7,411 nt of DNA from JAEYZS01 sp031374125 (lineage in GTDB: Bacteria > Bdellovibrionota > Bdellovibrionia > Bdellovibrionales > JAEYZS01): assembly GCA_031374125.1 (NCBI GenBank), contig JANMFM010000109.1, positions 1-7,411 of the forward strand. The letters run 5' to 3'. Made by a program: the position numbers and the translations under genes. Position 1 is the stretch's first letter. Each line of letters opens with the position of its first letter. Positions 1 through 6,271 of the stretch are shown in pieces. A model generated the notes under the pieces. It was not told where the DNA came from. It saw only the letters and a list, made by a program, of their open reading frames with translations, and did not search any database.

Positions 1-1562
1 CAAGAAACTGCTGAAGATGGATAGAAGCTTCTTGTCTCTCCATGAACCATTGGTGTTCCATTCACGTTACAACCTGATGGAACAACACACTGACCACCAA
101 TCATAATTCTTCCTGCCGGACATGTGGTACATGCAGGAGGATCGATTGCTCCATTTTGACAAGTTGTTGGACAGCTTATCGACTGACATGCAATAGCCGC
201 AAAGTTTTGTGATCCACTCATCACACCATTATTACAAGTTCTAGCTTGGCTAGTACAACCTGGAGACTGACCCGCTCCACAACCTACATTTGAATTGTCA
301 TGGAATGTTCTTGTTGCTCCATGCAGAACTTGAGTTGTGCCTACCATACAATTTGCAGGAGTCGTACATCGACCTCCAATAATAAATTGTCCAGGTAAAC
401 ATGTTATACACGCAGGAGGGTCTATTGCTCCATTTGTACAATCGTTTATACATTGATTATTTACTAAAATTTGACCTGCATCACATCTTGTACATGAAGG
501 AGGATTTGTTGCACCGTTTGAACAGTTCGCCACACACTGATTATTTACTAAAACTTGTCCTGTTGGACATTGATTACAGACAGGAGGGTTTGTCGCTCCG
601 TTTGTACAGTCTGCTATACATTGACCACCAATTAAACTTTGTCCTACAGGACATTGACTACAAGCCGGAGGATTTGTCGCACCGTTTGTACAATTCGCGA
701 TACATTGACCACCCACAAGAGTTTGACCTGCTGGGCAATTTGTACAGAGTGGAGGATTGATGGCACCATTTATACAATTCGCTACACACTGACCACCAAC
801 TGGAGTTTGTCCTACAGGACATTGATTACAAGCCGGAGGATTTGTTGCGCCGTTTGGACAATTCGGGTAATTGATTACAATTGTAGAAGTTAAAACTGTT
901 TGTGAGTTGTCTTCGCCATCAATCACCGTGACAGTCACTGTGTAAGTTCCTGGAGTGTTGTAAGTGTGAGTTACGGAATCTGTCACAGAAACCGTGTGCT
1001 CTGGGATTCCATCATTATCCATGTCCCAAACTGCAGTTCCCACGAAACAATCTTCATAGTCGACAGAGAATGGTGATGTCAATTCACCTACAAAACCAAC
1101 CGTTGGGCCGCTGATACCAGAAGGATCAACGCAAAGATCACCCGTGATAATTTGGAACGATTGTGCAAGTTCACAACCATTACCATCACTCTTCATAAAA
1201 GTTGCAGTAGCTAAATAATCTCCAACACCCTCACTGGCATGATTGAATGTGTGAACTGCTGGATTTGTTGTTGTCGAATAAACTACTGTAGAGCTTGAAC
1301 CTTTAGTAAAGCTCCAAGAAAGATCTGATATTGTAATCCCATTCGGAGGTGTCACTGTAAAGGCCACACTTGTATTTTCTGACAATCCGTTGGGTGGAGC
1401 CATTGAAATGGATCCGCAAGACTGTGGCGTGAGCGTTTGATCTCTTGAAGCGCTAAATTTTACTTTTCCACAGTTTTGATAGGATACTAAAACTACTGTG
1501 GAAAAAATAGTCACAGAATAAAAAGCCCATTTTCTTACGATATGTGCAGTGAAACTCTTCAT
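1..1562 (-). CDS. Large secreted Cys-rich PKD repeat protein, 3' end outside window
   Basis: The frame is open from an ATG at 1562 to the left edge (520 complete codons seen), so the C-terminus is missing. The start is supported by GAGGGG nine bases upstream (1572-1577). Residues 1-31 have basic residues, then a hydrophobic run, then SYQNC. This looks like a signal peptide with a non-canonical lipobox: Asn at -1 and Cys31 as the possible lipidated residue. Residues 49-145 look Ig-like, with a Trp near 83 and Cys130. Residues 152-230 are a PKD domain, with WDMDNDG at 179-185, THTY at 198-201 and PGTYTVTVTVID at 204-215. Residues 234-401 are six tandem 28-aa repeats with four Cys each. From 405 a second Cys module (V-x-HG-x-TR-x-F) alternates with a seventh repeat. 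The protein is probably exported and surface-exposed, an adhesin-like or cell-contact protein; its function is inferred only from architecture. It is divergent from the Ste24 protease gene. I recognise the domain types, not the protein. Confidence 0.88.
   Translation of the reverse strand, partial: MKSFTAHIVRKWAFYSVTIFSTVVLVSYQNCGKVKFSASRDQTLTPQSCGSISMAPPNGLSENTSVAFTVTPPNGITISDLSWSFTKGSSSTVVYSTTTNPAVHTFNHASEGVGDYLATATFMKSDGNGCELAQSFQIITGDLCVDPSGISGPTVGFVGELTSPFSVDYEDCFVGTAVWDMDNDGIPEHTVSVTDSVTHTYNTPGTYTVTVTVIDGEDNSQTVLTSTIVINYPNCPNGATNPPACNQCPVGQTPVGGQCVANCINGAINPPLCTNCPAGQTLVGGQCIANCTNGATNPPACSQCPVGQSLIGGQCIADCTNGATNPPVCNQCPTGQVLVNNQCVANCSNGATNPPSCTRCDAGQILVNNQCINDCTNGAIDPPACITCLPGQFIIGGRCTTPANCMVGTTQVLHGATRTFHDNSNVGCGAGQSPGCTSQARTCNNGVMSGSQNFAAIACQSISCPTTCQNGAIDPPACTTCPAGRIMIGGQCVVPSGCNVNGTPMVHGETRSFYPSSAVS
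69..164 (-). repeat. Seventh, isolated copy of the Cys repeat
   Basis: Residues 467-498 repeat the pattern CQNGAIDPPAC, C-PAGR, IGGQC of the tandem array. This copy is separated from the array by the 60-residue HG/TR module. Its tail VVPSGC matches TTPANC at the end of unit six. It is therefore most like unit six, and both precede an HG/TR module, which points to duplication of a composite repeat-plus-module unit. Confidence 0.85.
171..350 (-). repeat. Second Cys-rich module (V-x-HG-x-TR-x-F type), first copy
   Basis: Residues 405-464 of the large protein differ from the 28-aa repeats. They carry Cys405, VLHGATRTF at 412-420, GC at 427-428, Cys436, RTCNNG at 441-446 and two later Cys (459, 464). 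The start of a second copy appears at residues 498-520 (Cys498, MVHGETRSF at 505-513; window positions 1-71) and runs off the left edge. The longer unit is therefore one 28-aa repeat plus one module of this type. I recall similar HG-x-x-x-x-[FY]...RTC-x-NG-x-x-SG segments in large Bdellovibrio-type and other bacterial surface proteins, but I assign no family name. Confidence 0.7.
360..863 (-). repeat. Six tandem 84-bp (28-aa) Cys-repeat units
   Basis: Six in-frame units of exactly 84 bp lie head to tail, at 780-863, 696-779, 612-695, 528-611, 444-527 and 360-443, read on the minus strand. Each encodes [ND]-C-x-NGA-[TI]-[ND]-PP-x-C-x2-C-x2-GQ-x3-[GN]-[GN]-[QR]-C. Cys lie at unit positions 2, 12, 15 and 26, so neighbouring repeats give a C-x9-C-x2-C-x10-C-x3 ladder. 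Four Cys per unit suggests two disulfides and a stiff stalk, but no named family is assigned. By hand, units 1 and 3 differ at about 11 of 84 bases, so the array could recombine and vary in copy number. The array also keeps shadow frames open on the plus strand. Confidence 0.95.
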
Positions 1563-1586
1563 AATTAATAACCCCTCAATAGATAC

Positions 1587-1617
1587 ATTATCGCAGAACT
1601 TAACGTAAAATATGTAA
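1587..1617 (-). promoter_or_regulatory. Candidate extended -10 promoter of the Cys-rich protein gene
   Basis: On the minus strand GATAAT (1587-1592) is preceded by TGC, an extended -10 pattern, and lies about 25 bases upstream of the ATG at 1562. The -35 is poor; the nearest candidate is TTACAT at 1612-1617, with a 19-base spacer. Transcription would begin near 1580, leaving a short leader containing the GAGGGG ribosome site. The call rests on one good element only. Confidence 0.4.
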
Positions 1618-1640
1618 TGAAACTTACGCCTCTCTGGACC

Positions 1641-1731
1641 TATATCCAGCTGATGGCTATCAGAATTCATCAACTCAAAGAATGGTGTCTCTTAAAGACA
1701 CACAAACTTCTATATCCAACCTATCGGCTAT
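1641..1731. repeat. Pair of imperfect direct repeats in the divergent intergenic region
   Basis: TATATCCA followed by GGCTAT occurs twice on the plus strand, at 1641-1660 and 1711-1731, with starts exactly 70 bp apart. The copies agree at 17 positions, with three mismatches and one single-base gap. The first copy also holds a small inverted repeat, CTGAT/ATCAG (1650-1663). The end of the second copy runs into TATAAA (1729-1734), a possible -10 for the protease gene with no convincing -35. They may be operator sites or a decayed duplication. Confidence 0.4.
1685..1701. other. Small inverted repeat in the divergent intergenic region
   Basis: GTGTCT (1685-1690) and AGACAC (1696-1701) form a perfect 6-bp inverted repeat around a 5-base centre. 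It lies between the two TATATCCA direct repeats. It has no T-tract, so it is more likely a protein-binding site than a terminator, and it could also be chance. An AT-only palindrome also lies at 1750-1765 (AATAAAAATTTTTATT). The rest of 1563-1790 shows no gene. Confidence 0.3.
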
Positions 1732-1780
1732 AAAATGTCTTAACTTGAGAATAAAAATTTTTATTTAAGGCCCTTATACT

Positions 1781-1786
1781 GAGGAG
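1781..1786 (+). promoter_or_regulatory. Ribosome binding site deciding a TTG start
   Basis: GAGGAG lies four bases upstream of the TTG at 1791. It is a strong Shine-Dalgarno match at slightly short spacing, and no ATG follows it within range, so TTG is preferred as the protease start codon. Confidence 0.7.
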
Positions 1787-1790
1787 CATA

Positions 1791-3053
1791 TTGACTAAAT
1801 TAGCGCTCTATTCAAAGCTAAAGCATATGAAGCTAGAGTATATTGTTTTTATAATTATCATCGGAAGCTACCTATTTTCTTCAATCATTGACCTGCTCAA
1901 TATCAAGAATATCCAAACGGAAGTTCCGCCTGAATTTCAAGGCTTTTATGATCAAGAAAAATACGAAAAATCTCAAGCATACTTAAAGACCAACACTAAG
2001 TTCGCGTTACTCGAAGGAGCAATTTCCACTCTGCTTTTGGTTGCATTTATCGCATTGGGTGGATTTAATTTTATTGATTTACAAATCCGAGGCGTCACTT
2101 CAAATTCTATTTTCCAAGGACTACTCTACATCGCAACACTTTCGTTTTTTAGTGGGCTAATTGGCTTACCGTTCCATATTTATGATACCTTTGTTATAGA
2201 GGAAAAATTTGGTTTTAATAAAACCACACCGAAAACCTTTATTGGAGACTTACTCAAAAACGTTCTTATGGGAGTTCTAATAGGAGGAATTGTTCTCGCT
2301 GTTATTTTCTGGTTTTTTGAAACCGTAAATAACGCATGGATTTGGGTTTTTTCTTTTATTATTTTGTTCCAACTTTTTGTAATGTTTATTGCGCCGGTGA
2401 CAATTATGCCACTCTTCAATAAATTTGAACCGCTTGAAGATGGGCCTCTAAAAACAGAAATCGAAAATTTTGCCAGAAAGGAAAATTTTAAACTTTCAGG
2501 GCTATTTAAAATGGACGGCAGTAAGCGCTCCACTAAGGCCAACGCCTACTTTACCGGTTTTGGAAAATTCCGCAGAATTGTTCTCTTTGATACTTTGATT
2601 CAAAAACACACGCAACAAGAGTTGGTATCCATTCTCGCTCACGAAATTGGTCATTACAAAGAAAAACATATTTTCAGACAGCTCTTTATTTCTATACTTA
2701 CAACTGGGCTAACTTTTTATGTTTTTTCTTTGTTCATGAAAAATCCTGAAATATTCAAAGCTTTCCAGATGGAAAATATTTCGATTTATGCAAGTTTTGT
2801 ATTCTTTGGAATATTTTATTCTCCGATTTCAACAGCGATCTCTCTCTATAGTCTCTATCTTTCTAGAAAACATGAATTCGAGGCCGACAGTTATGCCGTG
2901 AGAACCTACGGCCACTCCCAAGAATTAGTGAATGCTTTAAAAAAAATGTCGGTAGATTCGTTGTCGAATTTAAATCCTCACCCACTCAAAGTATTTTTTG
3001 AGTACACACACCCACCTGTAATTCAAAGAGTAAAGGCGATGGAAAAAAGGTGA
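1791..3053 (+). CDS. Ste24-type M48 membrane zinc metalloprotease
   Basis: A 420-aa integral inner-membrane protease of the Ste24/CAAX-protease branch of M48, complete and of usual family length. The N-terminal M48_N part is hydrophobic with several membrane spans and contains the family stretch IEEKFGFNKTTP at 136-147. The zinc site is HEIGH at 284-288 (ligands H284 and H288, catalytic E285), with the third ligand expected at E362 in HEFEADSYA. Other family signatures are MDGSKRSTKANAYFTGFG at 241-258 and THPP at 406-409. The start is TTG at 1791, chosen because GAGGAG (1781-1786) precedes it. The ATG at 1827 lacks a ribosome site and would trim 12 residues. Eukaryotic Ste24 trims prenylated proteins; bacterial members are thought to act in membrane-protein quality control, and the substrate here is unknown. 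The gene stands alone, divergent from the Cys-rich protein gene, and ends inside a bidirectional terminator. Confidence 0.95.
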   Translation: MTKLALYSKLKHMKLEYIVFIIIIGSYLFSSIIDLLNIKNIQTEVPPEFQGFYDQEKYEKSQAYLKTNTKFALLEGAISTLLLVAFIALGGFNFIDLQIRGVTSNSIFQGLLYIATLSFFSGLIGLPFHIYDTFVIEEKFGFNKTTPKTFIGDLLKNVLMGVLIGGIVLAVIFWFFETVNNAWIWVFSFIILFQLFVMFIAPVTIMPLFNKFEPLEDGPLKTEIENFARKENFKLSGLFKMDGSKRSTKANAYFTGFGKFRRIVLFDTLIQKHTQQELVSILAHEIGHYKEKHIFRQLFISILTTGLTFYVFSLFMKNPEIFKAFQMENISIYASFVFFGIFYSPISTAISLYSLYLSRKHEFEADSYAVRTYGHSQELVNALKKMSVDSLSNLNPHPLKVFFEYTHPPVIQRVKAMEKR

Positions 3054-3121
3054 GCCGCACCTTTTCCACAGATCTGCGTTATATGACGCAAAACTTTGGA
3101 AAAGGTGCGGCTCACCTTTTT
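3044..3121. terminator. Nested bidirectional terminator between convergent genes
   Basis: Perfect 25-bp arms (3044-3068 and 3097-3121) flank a 28-base centre that contains a further 5-bp stem, TGCGT (3075-3079) with ACGCA (3086-3090). Each arm is itself a hairpin of AAAAGGTG and CACCTTTT around a 5-base loop (3045-3065, loop AGCCG; 3100-3120, loop CGGCT), and the two loops are complementary. Either the single long stem or the two small stems end in T-tracts on both strands. The stop codons of both convergent genes lie inside the arms: TGA at 3051-3053 (plus) and TGA at 3112-3114 (minus). Rho-independent termination in both directions is the natural reading. Confidence 0.9.
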
Positions 3122-3732
3122 GGGATGGACATTTCGAAAGTTATTTTTGAGAGGGCGTTTTGAGTGGCTATGGCGTTTGCATTGTAATCAGAAATTGTGA
3201 GTCTCACTGCACAGCCGACACCTTTTAATTCATCACCATCTAGAGCGAGATATTTAATGGTGTATAATCCATCAGCATCTAAGGTGATGTAACCACCATG
3301 ATTATTACCTATAAATCCCGGCCTTGTCCCCGCTGCAGGCGCCGTCCAAATGGCCTGCGTGTCTTCAAAAGCAAGGGCGCCATTTTGTTTCAATAAGAGT
3401 GCGTGCTCCCCGTTGCCTTGAGAAATTTTGCAATTAACATGGCTAAGTAAATGCCCAGCTGCTCTAAAATCACAAGAGTGGGCATCTTCGCCTTCGACTT
3501 TACTTTTATATACATTCAAAGAGTCATCGAGGATACCCATAAACTCCATAGCTAGATTTGTATCAATGTAAGGATAACAACCCTTGTCTGCGGCTTGATC
3601 TAAACTGCTGGAAAAATCTTTTCTCCCTTCAGATTTATAAACAGAACAATTCTGAAAAGGAATCAGTAATGACGAACAAAAAAGTAAAACTATTATTCTA
3701 GCCGTGGAATGTAGAATGTTAGTTTTCACCAT
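3112..3732 (-). CDS. Secreted Cys-containing protein with QNC lipobox-like motif, function unknown
   Basis: A 206-aa protein when started at the ATG at 3732, which has GGGAG (3738-3742) five bases upstream. An in-frame ATG 30 bases further up lacks a ribosome site and spoils the signal peptide. Residues 1-29 have a short basic start, a hydrophobic stretch (ARIIVLLFCSSLLIPF) and QNC. This suggests export, with Cys29 as a possible lipid anchor although Asn at -1 is non-canonical. The mature part has Cys52, 87, 101 and 174, a Trp at 129, and a C-terminal half rich in predicted beta strands (YITLDADGLYTIKYLALDG, GCAVRLTISDYN). It looks like a single Ig-like or beta-sandwich domain, but I recognise no named family. 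FSSSLDQ at 40-46 echoes FSASRDQ in the large Cys-rich protein. It starts 64 nt after the DUF2062-fusion gene and may share its transcript. It ends KR-stop inside the terminator, as does the convergent protease gene. Confidence 0.82.
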   Translation of the reverse strand: MVKTNILHSTARIIVLLFCSSLLIPFQNCSVYKSEGRKDFSSSLDQAADKGCYPYIDTNLAMEFMGILDDSLNVYKSKVEGEDAHSCDFRAAGHLLSHVNCKISQGNGEHALLLKQNGALAFEDTQAIWTAPAAGTRPGFIGNNHGGYITLDADGLYTIKYLALDGDELKGVGCAVRLTISDYNANAIATQNALSKITFEMSIPKR

Positions 3733-3796
3733 GATTTCTCCCATTATCTCAATCGGAGACATTGGATAAAAACTTTAGATAAAAAAAATTTGTTAT

Positions 3797-4942
3797 TTAA
3801 TATTGATAGGTAATTTCAACATCTTGAGTCTTACCGTCATCAGTTAAAATATTCGAGGCTCCGCGATACTTTAAAAGTTGTTTTTTAATCACGTCATATT
3901 CGATATCTACGGTTGATACAAACATCTTTAAAATCCAACTATTTACTGTCATTTTTAAATTTATAATGGGCCCTTCAAGATTCTTTTTGTCTTGAGCACT
4001 TATATTGAATGTAAAATAGTCCAGCAACCCTGGTAAAATCAGCTGAATATCTTTGTTTTCGTTTTTTTTAAAATTATCAAGATTCTCTCGAATAAAATAG
4101 TGAAATCCCTGGCAAGATACCATCCTGTCATTTGCTTTTATAATTTTTGTTTTTGTATCCGCTTTTTCATTTTCTTTAGACTTTAATAAGAGCTTATCTC
4201 CATCTCTAACAACAATGTGCTCGACTCCACTTCTTAAATCTTTAAACATGTACTCCGGTAAAAACATGCTGGTTTTATAATCTGACTTAAGCTCTGCAAT
4301 AAGTTTATCTGCATTGCTGTAGTAGAGGGTTTCGCTGGAAATAATTTTATTTTTATCAAGAATAACTTGATGTTTTTCTGTGTAAACAACTTCACCTTTT
4401 GCATTTTTAGCATTACCTATAAATTTGAAAACTTCTGCATTTGCTGTACTCGCTAAAAAAATCAGTACAACTACACGTACTGCTTGCTTCTTGGAGATTC
4501 TTTGAACAAATATTTTAAAGGGATAGTAAGTTACAAATCCAATAATAGGAGCACTTATCAACCAAGCAACACAAGCGCGCAAAGCAAGGCCAACATAAGT
4601 TTGCAGAAAACCTACCGGATCAATTTGAAAATGAGTAAGCATATCTTGAATATTAAAAATCATTTTCTCATAACCAAAAATATAATTGCCCATTAGAAAA
4701 AAAGGAATCAATAAGGCGAATTGGAGAGGGTAAAAAACATAGTTGGCAATCTGAATTGCAATATGATTCACCTTAAAAAAATGAGCAAACAGCGCACACA
4801 AGATTGTTGTAGAACCTAAAACTGGAAAACATGAAATTGTAGCCCCTGCACAAAGTGAAAGTGCTAATTTCTCGGGAATTAGTCCCTGCTTTAATAAATC
4901 TACAATGGGGTTTAAAATATTTTTTTGAAAAATGTTCTTCAT
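3797..4942 (-). CDS. DUF2062 membrane domain fused to a secreted domain of unknown function
   Basis: A 381-aa protein in two parts. Residues 1-150 match the DUF2062 pattern: IPEKLALSLCAGATISCFPVLG near 22-43, KVNHIAIQIANYVFYPLQ near 57-74, and about three membrane spans. Residues 151-169 (KK, hydrophobic run, ASTANA) look like a complete signal peptide with a cleavage site before E170. Residues 170-381 look periplasmic, beginning EVFKFIG with GEVVYTEKH at 183-191, and ending in LLKYRGASNI (356-365) and VEITYQY. I recall YRG-x-SN-type endings in uncharacterised proteobacterial secreted proteins. No ATG, GTG or TTG lies in frame near the signal-like segment, so I annotate one fused gene. Its ATG overlaps the amidohydrolase stop (ATGA, 4939-4942), implying translational coupling. 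Function is unknown. DUF2062 proteins are small inner-membrane proteins of unclear role. An alternative is two genes joined by a sequence error or a recent in-frame fusion. Confidence 0.82.
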   Translation of the reverse strand: MKNIFQKNILNPIVDLLKQGLIPEKLALSLCAGATISCFPVLGSTTILCALFAHFFKVNHIAIQIANYVFYPLQFALLIPFFLMGNYIFGYEKMIFNIQDMLTHFQIDPVGFLQTYVGLALRACVAWLISAPIIGFVTYYPFKIFVQRISKKQAVRVVVLIFLASTANAEVFKFIGNAKNAKGEVVYTEKHQVILDKNKIISSETLYYSNADKLIAELKSDYKTSMFLPEYMFKDLRSGVEHIVVRDGDKLLLKSKENEKADTKTKIIKANDRMVSCQGFHYFIRENLDNFKKNENKDIQLILPGLLDYFTFNISAQDKKNLEGPIINLKMTVNSWILKMFVSTVDIEYDVIKKQLLKYRGASNILTDDGKTQDVEITYQY

Positions 4943-6267
4943 ACAATGAACTCTTTCATTTTAGGACGGGTTCTATTCCAGGCATCGCGAGATTGCTCGA
5001 TCACCGATTCTTCTTTTACAGATGTCAGTTTAGATTTATCCACTAGCATTTTTCCATCTACAAAAACGTAAGCCACATCGTTGGGGTGAGCTCCGTAAAC
5101 TATTTGTGAGGCAGGATCGCCATCAGGATTCATCGAGAGAGATTTTCGAGACAAAATAACGATATCGGCCTTCTTTCCCACTTCTAGCGTTCCAATTTCC
5201 TTGTCCAACCTTAGAGCTTTGGCTGCATCTACGGTGGCCATCTTTAGAACTTGCCACGCTGGCATACTCAATGGACCGTATTTGACTTTGTGAATCGTGG
5301 CCGCCAATCCCATTTCAGTAAAAATACTTAAGCGATTATTGCATGGAGCGCCATCTGCGCCCAGCAGTACAGGAATTTTTCTTTTTAACATTTCAGGAAT
5401 ATCCGCAATACCAGATGCCAATTTTAAATTGGAACCAGGACAATGACACACTCTTGTTTTTGTCTCTGCCAAAATGGCCATCTCTTTTTCCGTGAGATGC
5501 ACACAGTGAGCGAGAATTGTATCTTCCCCAGAAAATTCTAAGTCATTTAAATAGGAAATATTTTTTCTGCCTGTTAATTTTTCGACAAGCTCAATCTCTC
5601 CTTTATTTTCTGAAGAGTGCGTTTGTAAATACCAACCATTTTGGCGAGCCATTTTTACCGATTCTCTCAAAAGATTTTCTGTACAGCTCACGGCAAATCT
5701 TGGGGTGACGGCGTATTGAATTCTATTGTTATGAACCTTATGCCATTTTTTTCCGAGATCGTAGACTTCTCGCAGGGAAGCGTCGGTCTTTTCTAAAAGT
5801 GGCCCTGGTACACCTTGGCCTTGATCCATCTGGGTTTTTCCACCGATGTATCTTAACCCTATTTTTTCTACGACTTTAAAGACTCTCTGATGAGAGTGCG
5901 TGGTTCCGTAATCACAAATTGTTGTTGTTCCACCCAACAGAAGCTCTGAAGCTCCAAGCAAACTTGATGCTTCGATGGCATCACCATCCATTGCTGCTTC
6001 AAAGGGCCAAGTGCGCTGCTTCAACCAATCCAAAAGCTCTAGATCATCTGCTTGATGCCTTAAGAGAGTTTGCACCAGATGAATATGTCCTTGGATAAAA
6101 CCAGGTAAAGTAAAGCAGTCCTTGGCATCAATCACTTGGGTGTTTGAATCCGACTGAATTTTTCCGATTTGCCTGATGATTCCATTTTCAATCAATAGAT
6201 CGTTAGACGATACTTCACGATCTTTGACCATTGGGATGAGAGTTGAATTCTGAATTAAATATTTCAT
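4939..6267 (-). CDS. Metal-dependent amidohydrolase, AtzA/TrzN/adenosine-deaminase-like
   Basis: A 442-aa cytosolic enzyme of the amidohydrolase superfamily (ATZ/TRZ-like group: 5'-deoxyadenosine and S-adenosylhomocysteine deaminases, triazine hydrolases). Metal ligands are H61 and H63 in PGFIQGHIH, H217 in THSSE with E220 as the likely catalytic acid, H254 in LAHC, and D305 in GADGAPCNN. FTEMGLAA at 316-323 and GTLEVGKKADIV at 359-370 are further signatures. The ELLDWLKQRTWPFEA stretch (77-91) and SNLKLASG (279-286) fit deaminases of 5'-deoxyadenosine, methylthioadenosine or 8-oxoguanine type better than a triazine hydrolase. The exact substrate cannot be read from sequence. The ATG at 6267 fits the family start (MKYLIQNSTLI). 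A TTG 57 bases upstream would run inside the barrel gene and is rejected. It starts four bases after the barrel gene stop with no clear ribosome site, so it is probably translated by coupling. Its stop overlaps the DUF2062-fusion start. Confidence 0.93.
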   Translation of the reverse strand: MKYLIQNSTLIPMVKDREVSSNDLLIENGIIRQIGKIQSDSNTQVIDAKDCFTLPGFIQGHIHLVQTLLRHQADDLELLDWLKQRTWPFEAAMDGDAIEASSLLGASELLLGGTTTICDYGTTHSHQRVFKVVEKIGLRYIGGKTQMDQGQGVPGPLLEKTDASLREVYDLGKKWHKVHNNRIQYAVTPRFAVSCTENLLRESVKMARQNGWYLQTHSSENKGEIELVEKLTGRKNISYLNDLEFSGEDTILAHCVHLTEKEMAILAETKTRVCHCPGSNLKLASGIADIPEMLKRKIPVLLGADGAPCNNRLSIFTEMGLAATIHKVKYGPLSMPAWQVLKMATVDAAKALRLDKEIGTLEVGKKADIVILSRKSLSMNPDGDPASQIVYGAHPNDVAYVFVDGKMLVDKSKLTSVKEESVIEQSRDAWNRTRPKMKEFIV

Positions 6268-6271
6268 CAGT

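Noticed and set aside
360..863. Regular repeats as a possible CRISPR array
   Set aside because: Units are contiguous 84-bp coding repeats with no spacers, in frame with a signal peptide and PKD domain.
401..893. Two overlapping plus-strand open frames opposite the Cys repeats
   Set aside because: They are antisense shadows of the tandem 84-bp repeats; their own repetitive low-complexity translation mirrors the real minus-strand repeats, and no ribosome site or family resemblance is seen.
1775..1780. TATACT as the -10 of the protease gene
   Set aside because: It abuts the ribosome site and would start transcription just before the TTG; the nearest good -35 (TTGAGA, 1745-1750) is 24 bases away.
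2180..2542. Minus-strand open frame inside the protease gene
   Set aside because: It lies opposite a highly conserved part of the Ste24 coding sequence and has no recognisable features.
3733..3762. Upstream ATG extension of the 206-aa secreted protein
   Set aside because: There is no ribosome site before it, and the added acidic residues would precede the signal peptide; the inner ATG has GGGAG at five bases.
3781..3788. Run of eight A (T8 on the minus strand) after the DUF2062-fusion stop as a terminator
   Set aside because: No GC-containing stem precedes it; only weak AT pairing is seen, so read-through into the 206-aa gene remains possible.
4430..4500. Separate gene start at the internal signal-like segment of the DUF2062 fusion
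   Set aside because: No ATG, GTG or TTG lies in frame close to the segment and no ribosome site is suitably placed, so the single-gene reading is kept.
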